DNA from: Oryzias latipes
Taxonomy: Eukaryota; Chordata; Actinopteri; Beloniformes; Adrianichthyidae
Assembly: GCF_002234675.1 (NCBI RefSeq)
Contig: NC_019873.2
Span: 10,317,740 to 10,381,739 of the forward strand
Reading direction: 5' to 3'
DNA length: 64,000 bases
Below, in pieces: positions 23,401 to 33,090 of the stretch. The number at the start of each line of letters is the position of its first letter. Position 1 is the first letter of the stretch. A program made the position numbers and the translations under genes. The notes below the pieces were generated by a model that saw only the letters and a program-made list of their open reading frames with translations, was not told where the DNA came from and made no database searches.

Positions 23401-23684
23401 TGCTAATTATGATGTAAATGGTTTTTCACAATCGTTGAATACATCAAATGATTTTAAGTTTTTTTCTTTGGTATAGGTTCATTTTCAGGTAAATCTGCCT
23501 AGTTTCTAATGTTCTTTTGGAATGTCTTACTAATCTTTTAGAAAAAAATAAAGTAAGCAAAAAAAAAAAAAAGAAAGAAATAATGAATGATTTTCCATTA
23601 TTGGAGTTTCTCTACCAGGATGATGTTTTTATCAGACTTTGATATGGACCAACATACTGGTGCATATGTGATACTTTTCTTAAG

Positions 23685-23758
23685 AGGCACTGCTGGGTTT
23701 TGGACCCAGGATCTCCTGTTTACTAGACAGGCGCTTTAACCAACTAAGCCACAGTGCC
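23685..23758 (-). tRNA. tRNA-Thr-like (AGT), unit 33
   Basis: Acceptor GGCACTG/CAGTGCC is fully Watson-Crick. The T-loop is TCCAAAA, the only T-loop change within the array. Confidence 0.6.
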
Positions 23759-24042
23759 TGCTAATTATGATGTAAATGGTTTTTCACAATCGTTGAATAC
23801 ATCAAATGATTTTACATTTTTTTCTTTGGTATACGTTCATTTTAAAGTAAGTCAGCCTGTTTTCTAATGTTTTTTGGAATGTCTTATTAATCTTTTTGAA
23901 AAAATTTAAAGTAAGCAAAAAAAATAAAAATAAGAAATAATCATTGATTTTCCATTATTGGAATTTTCAATACCAGGATAATGTTCTTCTCAGACTTAAA
24001 TATTGACTGATATGCTGGGATTTATGTGATACTTTTCTTAAG

Positions 24043-24116
24043 AAGCACTGCTGGGATTTGGACCCAGGATCTCCTGTTTACTAGACAGGCGCTTTAACCA
24101 ACTAAGCCACAGTGCC
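24043..24116 (-). tRNA. tRNA-Thr-like (AGT), unit 34
   Basis: Acceptor GGCACTG/CAGTGCT: Watson-Crick at 4-69, wobble at 2-71. Confidence 0.6.
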
Positions 24117-24394
24117 TGCTAATTGTGATGTAAATGGTTTTTCAAAATCGTTGAATACATCAAATGATTTAAAAAAATTTCTGTGGTATACATTCATTTT
24201 AAGGCAAATCTGCCTGTTTTCTATTGTTTTTTGGAATGTCTTATTAATCTTTTTGAAAAAATTAAAGTAAGCAAAAAATAAAAATAAAATAATCAATGAT
24301 TTTCTATTATTGGAATTTTCTCCAGCAGGATGATGTTTTTATCACACATTGATATGAACCAACATACTGGTGCATATGTTATACTTTTCTTAAG

Positions 24395-24468
24395 AGGCAC
24401 TGCTGGGATTTGGACCCAGGATCTCGTGTTTACTAGACAGGCGCTAAAACCAACTAAGCCACAGCGCC
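24395..24468 (-). tRNA. tRNA-Thr-like (AGT), unit 35, D arm broken
   Basis: TTTTAGC replaces TTAAAGC at the 3' side of the D arm, so the D stem is lost. Confidence 0.45.
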
Positions 24469-24746
24469 TGATAATTGTGATGTAAATGGTTTTTCAAAAT
24501 CGTTGAATACATCAAATGATTTTAAAAAATTTCTGTGGTATACATTCATTTTAAGGCAAATCTGCCTGTTTTCTAATGTTTTTTGGAATGTCTTATTAAT
24601 CTTTTTGAAAAAATTAAAGTAAGCAAAAAATAAAAATAAAGTTATCAATGATTTTCCATTATTGGAATTTTCTCTACCAGGATGATGTTTTTATCACACA
24701 TTGATATGAACCAACATACTGGTGCATATGTTATACTTTTCTTAAG

Positions 24747-24820
24747 AGGCACTGTTTGGATTTGGACCCAGGATCTCCTGTTTACTAGACAGGCGCTTTA
24801 ACCAACTAAGCCACAGCGCC
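24747..24820 (-). tRNA. tRNA-Thr-like (AGT), unit 36, T stem weakened
   Basis: The 3' strand of the T stem reads CCAAA, giving two mismatches shared with unit 37. Confidence 0.45.
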
Positions 24821-25102
24821 TGCTAATTGTGATGTAAATGGTTTTTCACAATCGTTGAACAGATCAAATGATTTTAAGTTTTTTTCTTTGGTATACGTTC
24901 ATTTTAAGGTAAATCTGCCTGTTTTTTAATGTTTTTTGGAATGTCTTACTAATCTTTTTTTTTTAATTAAAGTAAGCAAAAAAAAAAAAAAAAGAAAGAA
25001 TCATTGATTTTCCATTATTGGAATTTTCTCTACCAGGATAATGTTTTTATCACACATTGATATGAACCAACATACTGGTGCATATGTTATACTTTTCTTA
25101 AG

Positions 25103-25176
25103 AGGCACTGTTTGGATTTGGACCCAGGATCTCCTGTTTACTAGACAGGCGCTTTAACCAACTAAGCCACAGCGCC
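25103..25176 (-). tRNA. tRNA-Thr-like (AGT), unit 37, T stem weakened
   Basis: Near-duplicate of unit 36 with the same T-stem changes. Confidence 0.45.
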
Positions 25177-25459
25177 TGCTAATTATGATGTAAATGGTTT
25201 TTCACAATCATTGAACAGATCAAATGATTTTAAGTTTTTTTCTTTGGTATACGTTCATTTTAAGGTAAATCTGCCTGTTTTTTAATGTTTTTTGGAATGT
25301 CTTACTAATCTTTTTTTTTTTAATTAAAGTAAGCAAAAAAAAAACAAAAGAAAGAATCATTGATTTTCCATTATTGGAATTTTCTCTACCAGGATAATGT
25401 TCTTATCAGACTTCAATATTGACTGATGTGCTGGTATATATGTGACACTTTTTTTTATG

Positions 25460-25533
25460 AGGCACTGCTGGGATTTGGACCCAGGATCTCCTGTTTACTA
25501 GACAGGCGCTTTAACCAACTAAGCCACAGTGCC
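25460..25533 (-). tRNA. tRNA-Thr-like (AGT), unit 38
   Basis: Acceptor GGCACTG/CAGTGCC is fully Watson-Crick; all other stems are intact. Confidence 0.65.
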
Positions 25534-25814
25534 TGATAATTGTGATGTAAATGGTTTTATCACAATCGTTGAATACATCAAATGATTTTAAAAAAATTTC
25601 TGTGGTATACGTTCATTTTAAGGCAAATCTGCCTGTTTTTTATTGTTTTTTGGAATGTCTTATTAATCTTTTTGAAAAAATTAAAGTAAGCAAAAAATAA
25701 AAATAAAAAAATCAATGATTTTCCATTATTGGAATTTTTCTCTACCAGGATGATGTTTTTATCAGACTTTGATATGGACCAACATAGTGGTGCATATGTG
25801 ATACTTTTCTTAAG

Positions 25815-25888
25815 AGGCGCTGCTGGGATTTGGACCCAGGATCTCCTGTTTACTAGACAGGCGCTTTAACCAACTAAGCCACAGCGCC
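25815..25888 (-). tRNA. tRNA-Thr-like (AGT), unit 39
   Basis: Acceptor GGCGCTG/CAGCGCC is fully Watson-Crick, as in unit 15. Confidence 0.65.
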
Positions 25889-26156
25889 TGCTAATTATGA
25901 TGTAAATGGTTTTTCACAATCGTTGAACACATCAAATGATTTTAAATATTTTTCTTTGGTATACGTTCATTTTAAGGTTAATCTGCCTATTTTCTAATGT
26001 TTTTTGGAATGTCTTATAAATATTTCTGAAAAAATTAAAGTAAGCAAAAAATAATCAATGTTTTTCCATTATTAGAATTTACTCTACCAGGATGATGTTT
26101 TTATCAGACTTTGATATGGACCAACATACTGGTGCACATGTGATACTTTTCTTAAG

Positions 26157-26230
26157 AGGCACTGCTGGGATTTGGACCCAGGATCTCCTGTTTACTAGGC
26201 AGGCGCTTTAACCAACTAAGCCACAGCGCC
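26157..26230 (-). tRNA. tRNA-Thr-like (AGT), unit 40
   Basis: Anticodon stem CCTGC against ACAGG: the innermost pair is lost. Confidence 0.55.
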
Positions 26231-26509
26231 TGCTAATCACGAAGTAAATGGTTTTTCACAATCGTTGAATACATCAAATGATTTTACATTTTTTTCTTTT
26301 GTATACGTTCATTTCAAGGCAAATCTATCTGTTTTCTAATGTTTTTTGGAATGTCTTATTAATCTTTTTTTAAAAATTAAAGTAAGCAAAAAAAAAAAAA
26401 AAAAAAATCAAGGATTTTCCATTATTGGAACTTTCTATACCAGGATAATGTTCTTCTCAGACTTCAATATTGTCTGATATGCTGGTACATATGTGATACT
26501 TTTTTTTAG

Positions 26510-26583
26510 AGGCACTGCTGGGATTTGGACCCAGGATCTCCTGTTTACTAGACAGGCGCTTAAACCAACTAAGCCACAGCGCC
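26510..26583 (-). tRNA. tRNA-Thr-like (AGT), unit 41
   Basis: One change in the D loop (GGTTTAAGC); stems otherwise intact. Confidence 0.6.
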
Positions 26584-26867
26584 TGATAATTGTGATGTAA
26601 ATGGTTTTTTCACAATCGTTGAATGCATCAAACGATTTTAAAAAAATTTCTGTGGTATACGTTCATTTTAAGGCAAATCTGCCTGTTTTCTATTGTTTTT
26701 TGGAATGTGTTATTAATCTTTTTGAAAAAATTAAAGTAAGCAAAAAAAATAAAAATAAGAAATAATCATTGATTTTCCATTATTGGAATTTTCTCTACCA
26801 GGATAATGTTTTTATCAGACTTTGATATGGACCAACATACTGGTGCACATGTGATACTTTTCTTAAG

Positions 26868-26941
26868 AGGCACTGCTGGGATTTGGACACAGGATCTCCT
26901 GTTTACTAGACAGGCGCTTTAACCAACTAAGCCACAGCGCC
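26868..26941 (-). tRNA. tRNA-Thr-like (AGT), unit 42
   Basis: T stem CTGTG: one pair lost. Confidence 0.55.
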
Positions 26942-27219
26942 TGCTAATTATGATGTAAATGGTTTTTCACAATCGTTGAATACATTAAATGATTTTAAAT
27001 TTTTTATCTTTGGTATAGGTTCATTTTAAGGCAAATCTGCCTGTTTTCTAATGTTTTTTGGAATGTCATTAATATTTAAAAAAAAATTAAAGTAAGCAAA
27101 AAAAAAAAAAAAAAAAATCAAGGATTTTCCATTATTGGAATTTTCTCTACCAGGATGATGTTCTTATCAGACTTCAATATTGTCTGATATGCTGGTACAT
27201 ATGTGATACTTTTTTTAAG

Positions 27220-27293
27220 AGGCACTGCTGGGATTTGGACCCAGGATCTCCTGTTTACTAGACAGGCGCTTTAACCAACTAAGCCACAGCGCC
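27220..27293 (-). tRNA. tRNA-Thr-like (AGT), unit 43
   Basis: Consensus tRNA and last unit of the continuous array. Confidence 0.65.
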
Positions 27294-27470
27294 TGACAAT
27301 TGTGATGTAAATGGTTTTTCACAATCGTTGAATACATCAAAATTTAAAAAAAATTTCTTTGGTATACGTTTATTTTAAGGCAAATCTGCCTGTTTTCTAA
27401 TGTTTTTTGGAATGTCTTAGTAATCTTTTTGAAAAAATTAAAGTAAGTAAAAAAAAAAAAAAGAAATAAT

Positions 27471-27998
27471 CAACTTCTAAATGTATATGGAACCAATTAA
27501 TAATAGTTTTTACAATACCACCATAAACAGCAATTGGTGAAGTCTGTCAGGTAACGCTTTCTTTTACAGTACTGTTCTTACAGTGTACTTAATTAGTATT
27601 TACATGGTACTTTCAGTGTTACTACTGGGTACTTACAGGGTATGTACATGGTAATTTTTAATGGGACTTACTGGGTACTTTCATGTGTCTACTCGGTACT
27701 TACATTGTACTTGCTGTGTATTTATGTGATACTATTTGGTTCATACTTATGTGGTACATACTGGGTATTTACATGTTATGCAAAATACAATAGATTTGCA
27801 ACTGCAACTATTGCAGAAATCACTGGCTGGAGAAGGTGAGGATATGGGGCCATTTCCTGTTTTCACGGTGGGTGACAACTACTGAGCTATGCAAAGGAGT
27901 GTGAATCATTCCTGGAACAACACAAAAATCTCGAAGAAAAGATAAATAATATGAAAAAATCTGTTCTTTGGAATGCTCCTTTTTACTGTTTTGTTGAG
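27471..27998. repeat. Degenerate GGTACTTAC-type minisatellite and unassigned DNA
   Basis: 27560-27780 is built from loose repeats of TACTTACAGGGTAC-like words (ACAGTGTAC, ACATGGTAC, CTGGGTAC). 27780-27998 holds no recognised element or gene. Confidence 0.5.
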
Positions 27999-28010
27999 AA
28001 CTTAAAACAT

Positions 28011-28993
28011 TTTTTTTTTTTTTTTTTTTTACTTGTCCTGTCCAACAGCTAGGCAGGCAGATGAGAGCTGAGGGCCTCTTGTGTTGGACATATTTTACTT
28101 TAACAAGAGGGGTTATTAATCTTCAGACAAACCAAAGGTGTGACTGAACAAACCCCTTTTGTAATTGAGGCCAAACTTTATTCATTTCAACCATGATTGA
28201 AAATCTTTGGTGTTGGACCGGACGGAAAAGGAAAGAAGGGAAGAAGAGGGAGGGATGTCAGGGGGTGATAGTGAGAGGGGGGGTAAGACCATGAAGCAGC
28301 ATAGAGCAGACAGGTTTACTGGTTGTTTATCGTTACGGTACAGTTCAAATGTAGTACAAAAAGGGCGGGGCCTGTTCACACACACTCAAATATTATCAAC
28401 ACACCTGCTAGCTGCAAAAAATGTTCACATGTCAACATGTGCACAAAACAGATAGTGTTCACGAACGCATATCTATGCCTTTAAACCAACTAGTGTGAAA
28501 TCTTTCATTCATTCAATCATGCAAACTATAAGTGCAAAGGTGAGCTAACACCTGTGCTCAGGTGAGTGTTTATGTTCTTCTAAAATGGATGGTGGAATGT
28601 GAAAAGAAGGAGGAGGAGCGCCCAGCCACCCCCACCCCCAGACCCCCGCCGCAGCAGCAGCGGCAGCCGGAATTCCCCCAAGGCCACACGGGAACAGGCA
28701 GGGAACAACCGCCCCCCGGGCGACCAAGACCGCCACCCAGGCCAGGGCCAGCAGGACCGCCGCAAGGCCCCCAGAGCCAGATAGCAGGGAGGCGCGGAGG
28801 GAAAGAGAGCGCCGCCCCAGCCCAGCCAGGAAAGCAGCCCCCCCGCCGCGCCGGAAGAGCCCAACGCAGGGCCCCACCGGAGAAGGACGCCCACAGCCCC
28901 AGACGAGCACCCCACCACCACCCAGGAGTTCCGGGCATCCCCCCGCCCCAACCCCAGGTACGAGCCAGGACCCCCCAAGGGAGACCCGCTTAA
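28011..28993 (-). mobile_element. 5'-truncated L1-Tx1 3' end with 12-bp TSD
   Basis: Minus-strand insertion ending in a poly(A) (poly-T at 28011-28030). It is flanked by AACTTAAAACAT at 27999-28010 and 28994-29005. The G-rich part matches bases 1-150 of the window, which identifies the family. It contains only 3' UTR and no coding sequence. Confidence 0.85.
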
Positions 28994-29005
28994 AACTTAA
29001 AACAT

Positions 29006-29323
29006 ATTTCATTGTGATGACACTTTGTATGCTGCAGAAGTGTATCATTGTAAAGATTGTTGTTTTCACTGCTGTCTTGTTTCTCTTTAAATTTGTCACA
29101 TGTTACAAGAAGTAATCAGGCCAGAATATGTTTTTACAATACAGTTACTTCACCTTTACCAACAAGTTAGCATTGTCTCATTTGGTAAGGTCAGAAGACC
29201 AAGTGTGTATATACACTGTACGGGAAGGTAATACTTGAACATACCCAGCATTTACTACTGAAAGTACCAAGTAATTGAGTGGAAATAGGGTTGACATTTA
29301 TTCAAAGGAAAGGCTTTATGACA
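29006..29323. other. Non-coding spacer
   Basis: AT-rich sequence. 29206-29280 contains reverse-orientation traces of the TACTTAC-type minisatellite seen at 27560-27780. No gene is seen. Confidence 0.4.
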
Positions 29324-29397
29324 ATGCTCTGCTGGGATTTAGACCCAGGATCTAATGTTAACTAGACAGGCGCTTTAACCAACTAAGCCAAAGCACC
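29324..29397 (-). tRNA. Decayed tRNA-Thr-like copy (AGT)
   Basis: Diverged array unit whose flanks still match the array spacer (AATGGTTTTTCACAATCGTT). The T-loop is TCTAAAT and the acceptor is broken. Confidence 0.4.
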
Positions 29398-29674
29398 TGA
29401 CAATAATGATGTAAATGGTTTTTCACAATCGTTGAAAACATCAAATTATTTCATTTTTATTTTTGGTATACAAAGATTTAAAGGCAAAATTGCTTGTCTT
29501 CTAATATTTTTGTAATGTCAGATCTTTTTGAAAGAAATTTAGGTAAGACTAAGAGAAAAAAAATCAATTATTTTCCATTAATGGCATATGGTAGGATTTT
29601 TCTACCTGGAGACTTTTAAATTTGACCTTCAGCATGGACAGATATGCTGGTACATATGTGATACTTTTCTTTAG

Positions 29675-29748
29675 AGGCACTGCTGGGATTTGGACCCAGG
29701 ATCTCCTGTGTGCTAAACAAGTGCTTTAACCAACCAAGCCACAGCGCC
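29675..29748 (-). tRNA. Decayed tRNA copy, anticodon now AGC
   Basis: Array-derived copy whose anticodon loop reads TTAGCAC, formally an alanine anticodon on a threonine-type body. The anticodon stem is weakened, so it is probably a pseudogene. Confidence 0.4.
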
Positions 29749-29815
29749 TGACAAAGTGGATGCACATGGTTTTTCATAGTGGTTGAAAACATTTGATGAT
29801 TTAAATGTTTTCGTA

Positions 29816-30450
29816 AACAGCAAACCCTCATTTTTCGCGGGGGTTACGTTCCAAAAAGAACCCGTGATAGGCAAAATCCGTGAAGTAGAAACCTCTATTT
29901 CTTTTTTTGCAATAATAAATAATAATTTTAATCATCAATGTGAACAGGAGGGTTGAAATTGCGGAGATTAGCCCTGCCCACCGATTAATTGGATTAAACA
30001 GGAGAAAATTTAAAATGATTATGAAAAAAAATACAAAGTACAGTCCGACAAATAGTGACTCAGGTGTATTTCAGTGCTCTACAGACTGAGCTGCTGCATC
30101 CTGACTCCGCTCTGCAGTGTTTTCTTCTTTTGAATTTGCGGTGCAGGTGTGTTTGTATGGGAGAAGAACATAGTGATAGGCAGTTGTTGTCGCTCTTTTT
30201 CTATGGGTTTTAGAAAAACTCGAATTTGCAAGATGATTTGCACGTACGTGTTGTAAATTTGGCAAGCTGATTTACGTACGTGTACATATTAAACTGCAAC
30301 GTTATTAAAGCAAAGGTAGAGAAGAATAGAGTAGGTAGAGTAGGTAGAGTGACTTTTTTGCCAATCAGAATGCAGAACACAATGCACGATGCAAATCCGT
30401 GAAGTAGCGAAACAGTGAAAGGTAAACCGCGTTATAGCGAGGGATCACTA
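29816..30450. mobile_element. pogo/Tigger-like MITE flanked by TA
   Basis: Termini CAGCAAACCCTC and, reversed, TAGTGATCCCTCGC resemble the pogo/Tigger CAG...CCCTC ends. Subterminal GTGAAGTAG...-type sequence is repeated in inverse near both ends. TA dinucleotides flank it (29814-29815 and 30451-30452), and the flanks join into a decayed array unit. It has no transposase. Confidence 0.65.
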
Positions 30451-30902
30451 TACAATGATTTTAAGGCAAATTTTCCAGTTTTCTTGTGTTTTTTGTGTTT
30501 TCTTGTAAATGCATTTGTAATTAAATGATTTCATAAAAAACAACAAGAACATTATCAACATTGCATTAGGTATTTGTTAATAATTTTAGACAAGGAGACA
30601 CCTCATTCTGTAGTTTTTCATTTGCATTCATTTAAAAGAGAAGCTATCACAATCACAATCGTTGAATACATCAAAAGATTTCAATGATTTTTTGTGGTAT
30701 CCATTGATTTTAAGGCAAATTTGCCTGTCTCCTAATGTTTTTTGTAATGTCTGATCTTTTTGAAAAAAAGAAAAAGGAAAAAAAAGTAAGCAAAAAAAAC
30801 CTTTTTTTTCCATTACTGTCATGTGGTATATGTTAATTTTTTTTACCAGGAGCCTTTTGACTTCAGCATGGAAAAATAAACACAGGTGATACTTTTCTTT
30901 AG

Positions 30903-30976
30903 AGGCACCACTGGAATTTGGACCCAAGAGCTCCTGTTTGCTAACGAGACACTTTAACCAACTAAGCCACAGCACT
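30903..30976 (-). tRNA. Decayed tRNA-Thr-like copy
   Basis: The T arm and box A are recognisable, but the anticodon arm is scrambled and the acceptor is broken. Pseudogene. Confidence 0.35.
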
Positions 30977-31276
30977 TGATAATCACGAAGATAAATGGTT
31001 TTTTACAATCGTTGAATAAATTAAATGATTTCAATATTTTTTTGGTATACACTAATTTTAAGACAAAATTGTTTGTCTTCCAATATTTTTTGCAATGTCA
31101 GATCATTTTGAAAAAAATTAGAGTAAGAATAAAAAACACCTATTTTTTTTCCCATTGATTTTGAGGGAATGTTGCCTGTTTTCTAATTTTTTTTTAGTTT
31201 CTTTTAAATGTATTTGAAAATAATCAATAATAGGTGTTTTGCATTAACAGTCATTCAAAAGAGAAGCTTCTTGACA

Positions 31277-31350
31277 AGGCACTGCTTTGATTTGGACCTA
31301 AGAACTCTTGTTTTTTTAGAAAGGTGCCTTAACCAACTAAGCCACAGCCT
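31277..31350 (-). tRNA. Decayed tRNA-Thr-like copy, outermost
   Basis: The D arm is intact, but the anticodon region is replaced by a T-run on the plus strand. It marks the outer limit of the old array. Confidence 0.35.
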
Positions 31351-33090
31351 CATTTTAGTATCACAGAGGCTTAAAACAGCAACAAACAAAACCAAAAACA
31401 GATTTTTAAAAAGCAGTATATATAAAGCTGCTGCATGGGGACATTTGCACGTTCTTCTTATGCACGTATGGGGTTTTGTCTTGTTCCTCCATTTCCTCAC
31501 CCTAACAGTTAGGAATGATTCAAAAAATTGGGTTTTAAGATTTACCCCTAAAAAAGGGACACCAAAAAATAAAAAATGTGACTTGTGTGGCAGTGTTCAA
31601 AAGCACAATATTCCTGAAAAATAACGAAAATTCTCAGGACTCTCTTGCTATCCTTGGTGATCCATCAGATGGCAGCATTGCTTTAACAATCCTAAGGAAG
31701 CCCAGGAGAAATGAAAGCTATGGTCCACCCATCAATAAAAGGGACATGCCCCTTTTGATGCATCAGTGGGAGCTCTGATAAGAAATAAAAATTGGATATT
31801 TAAAGAAAACAAAATGCTATTCAAAAGGAATAGAAAGGAAAAATACAGCAACAACCATCAAAAACATGTTTTGACAGTGCAAAAATTTTCACATATACAT
31901 GAATATATAGATTTTTATGTCAATCACTTAGTTCATCTGTAGCCTTGGCATGTCAGACAATGCGCAGTTCACTAAAACGAAGACAAGAAAAGTTAAAACA
32001 ATGAAAAAAAAAGTTACAGTAAAAATTGAAACCGATATCAATAGAAACTGGTGATATAACTGAACGGCAGGGGTTTTGGTGGTTGAGCAGCAGGTACGTG
32101 CATACATAAGGCCCTAGGGGTGCTTGAGCACCTGCCCTTTTTGTCCTGTTTATTTTTTTAATTAATATGAATACATTTCTAATAAAGAAAGAAGAAAAGT
32201 GTGGCTACAAACCCCCCATAATTCTATTATAATTATTTTCTTGTAACCCGGGGGTTCTGAGGTTCCACTTTAGCCTTTGCGGCTCCACTCTGACTCAGAG
32301 CTGCCAGATGGGATTTGGACCCAGGATCCCAGGATTTGAGAAAAACGTTCCATATTTGTAGAGGAGCCAATTTTTACTTTAGCCAGACATCTCAGCGGCG
32401 CATCAATTCAACACAGAGCAGATCATTCAGGGACAGGAAGCTGGGTTCTAAGTACAAAATAAGGCGGCCCAGGTCTGGGTCTCCCTGTGCACGGATAAAA
32501 TACAGGGTTGACTCTCATTAGTTCATCATTCACAGCATACTTAGGAACTGCACTAAGTTAAGCTCAGTGCAAAGTTTTGTTTGTCCCATTCTGCCTTCAT
32601 TACCGAGTGTTATATCTGGACCAGATCTTCTGTCTCCTGACCCTGTTTTTGACTCTGTTTACCTGCCGCCCTGACTCTCGCCTGGATTTTGACCACCCTG
32701 TCTCTCCTCGGATGATCTCATGTCTGCAATTGACCCCTATCTGCCTGACCCTGATTTAGCTTTGTGGAATTTTACTGAGCTAAACTACCTGATGCATTTG
32801 GATCCAGCTGTTTAACTGTTCTTGTGACATTTATGTTGATAAGTTTTTATCAATCCAATAATTCCAATGATCTTATTAGAAAAGTTCTGGGTTGAAGAGA
32901 TGTGCAGGAAGAAGGCTCAAATATCCCAGGAAAAGTGGAAAAACACGAAGCAAAGCTGAAAAACAAAAACTACACACCTGCACCTGTCTGAACTCTCAGC
33001 TGTTTTTTGCCTATAATCTGCTGCTTCCTTACATTCTGTGATCTTGAATGTGCGTGTCGATGCATACTTCTTAAGAGGTTAACGAAAAGT
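31351..33090. other. Unassigned non-coding DNA
   Basis: No supported exon. 32304-32330 repeats the tRNA T-arm string GGGATTTGGACCCAGGAT without the rest of the gene. 32560-32760 is CTG/CCT-rich, like degraded fish dispersed repeats. Confidence 0.4.

Larger units (their letters stand above)
7641..27470 (-). repeat. Tandem array of 43 tRNA-Thr-like units, ~357 bp each, interrupted by an ERV
   Basis: Forty-three units of 349-367 bp (about 15.4 kb net) each hold a 74-base tRNA-like block on the minus strand. The consensus folds as a full cloverleaf: acceptor GGCGCTG/CAGTGCC, D stem GCTT/AAGC, anticodon stem CCTGT/ACAGG with loop CTAGTAA, T stem CTGGG/CCCAG. Box A (TGGCTTAGTTGG) is canonical. Box B is GGTCCAAATCC, one step off at the normally invariant T55. 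The spacers are AT-rich, with a conserved TTCCA-TTAT-TGGAA palindrome and an A/T run about 116 bases 3' of each tRNA. Blocks of several units recur, indicating unequal exchange. The array starts mid-unit at 7641 and ends at about 27470. Confidence 0.9.

Noticed and set aside
10819-24648. Repeated small minus-strand frames of 60-99 codons in array spacers
   Set aside because: Each is the same AT-rich spacer read again, the frames break freely between units and they overlap tRNA blocks. No protein family is visible.
7641-27470. CRISPR array
   Set aside because: Units are 350 bp with homologous spacers, not short repeats with unique spacers, and the genome is eukaryotic.
28545-29099. 184-codon minus-strand frame
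   Set aside because: It crosses the truncated L1 3' UTR, its target duplication and unrelated flanking DNA, and is compositionally driven.
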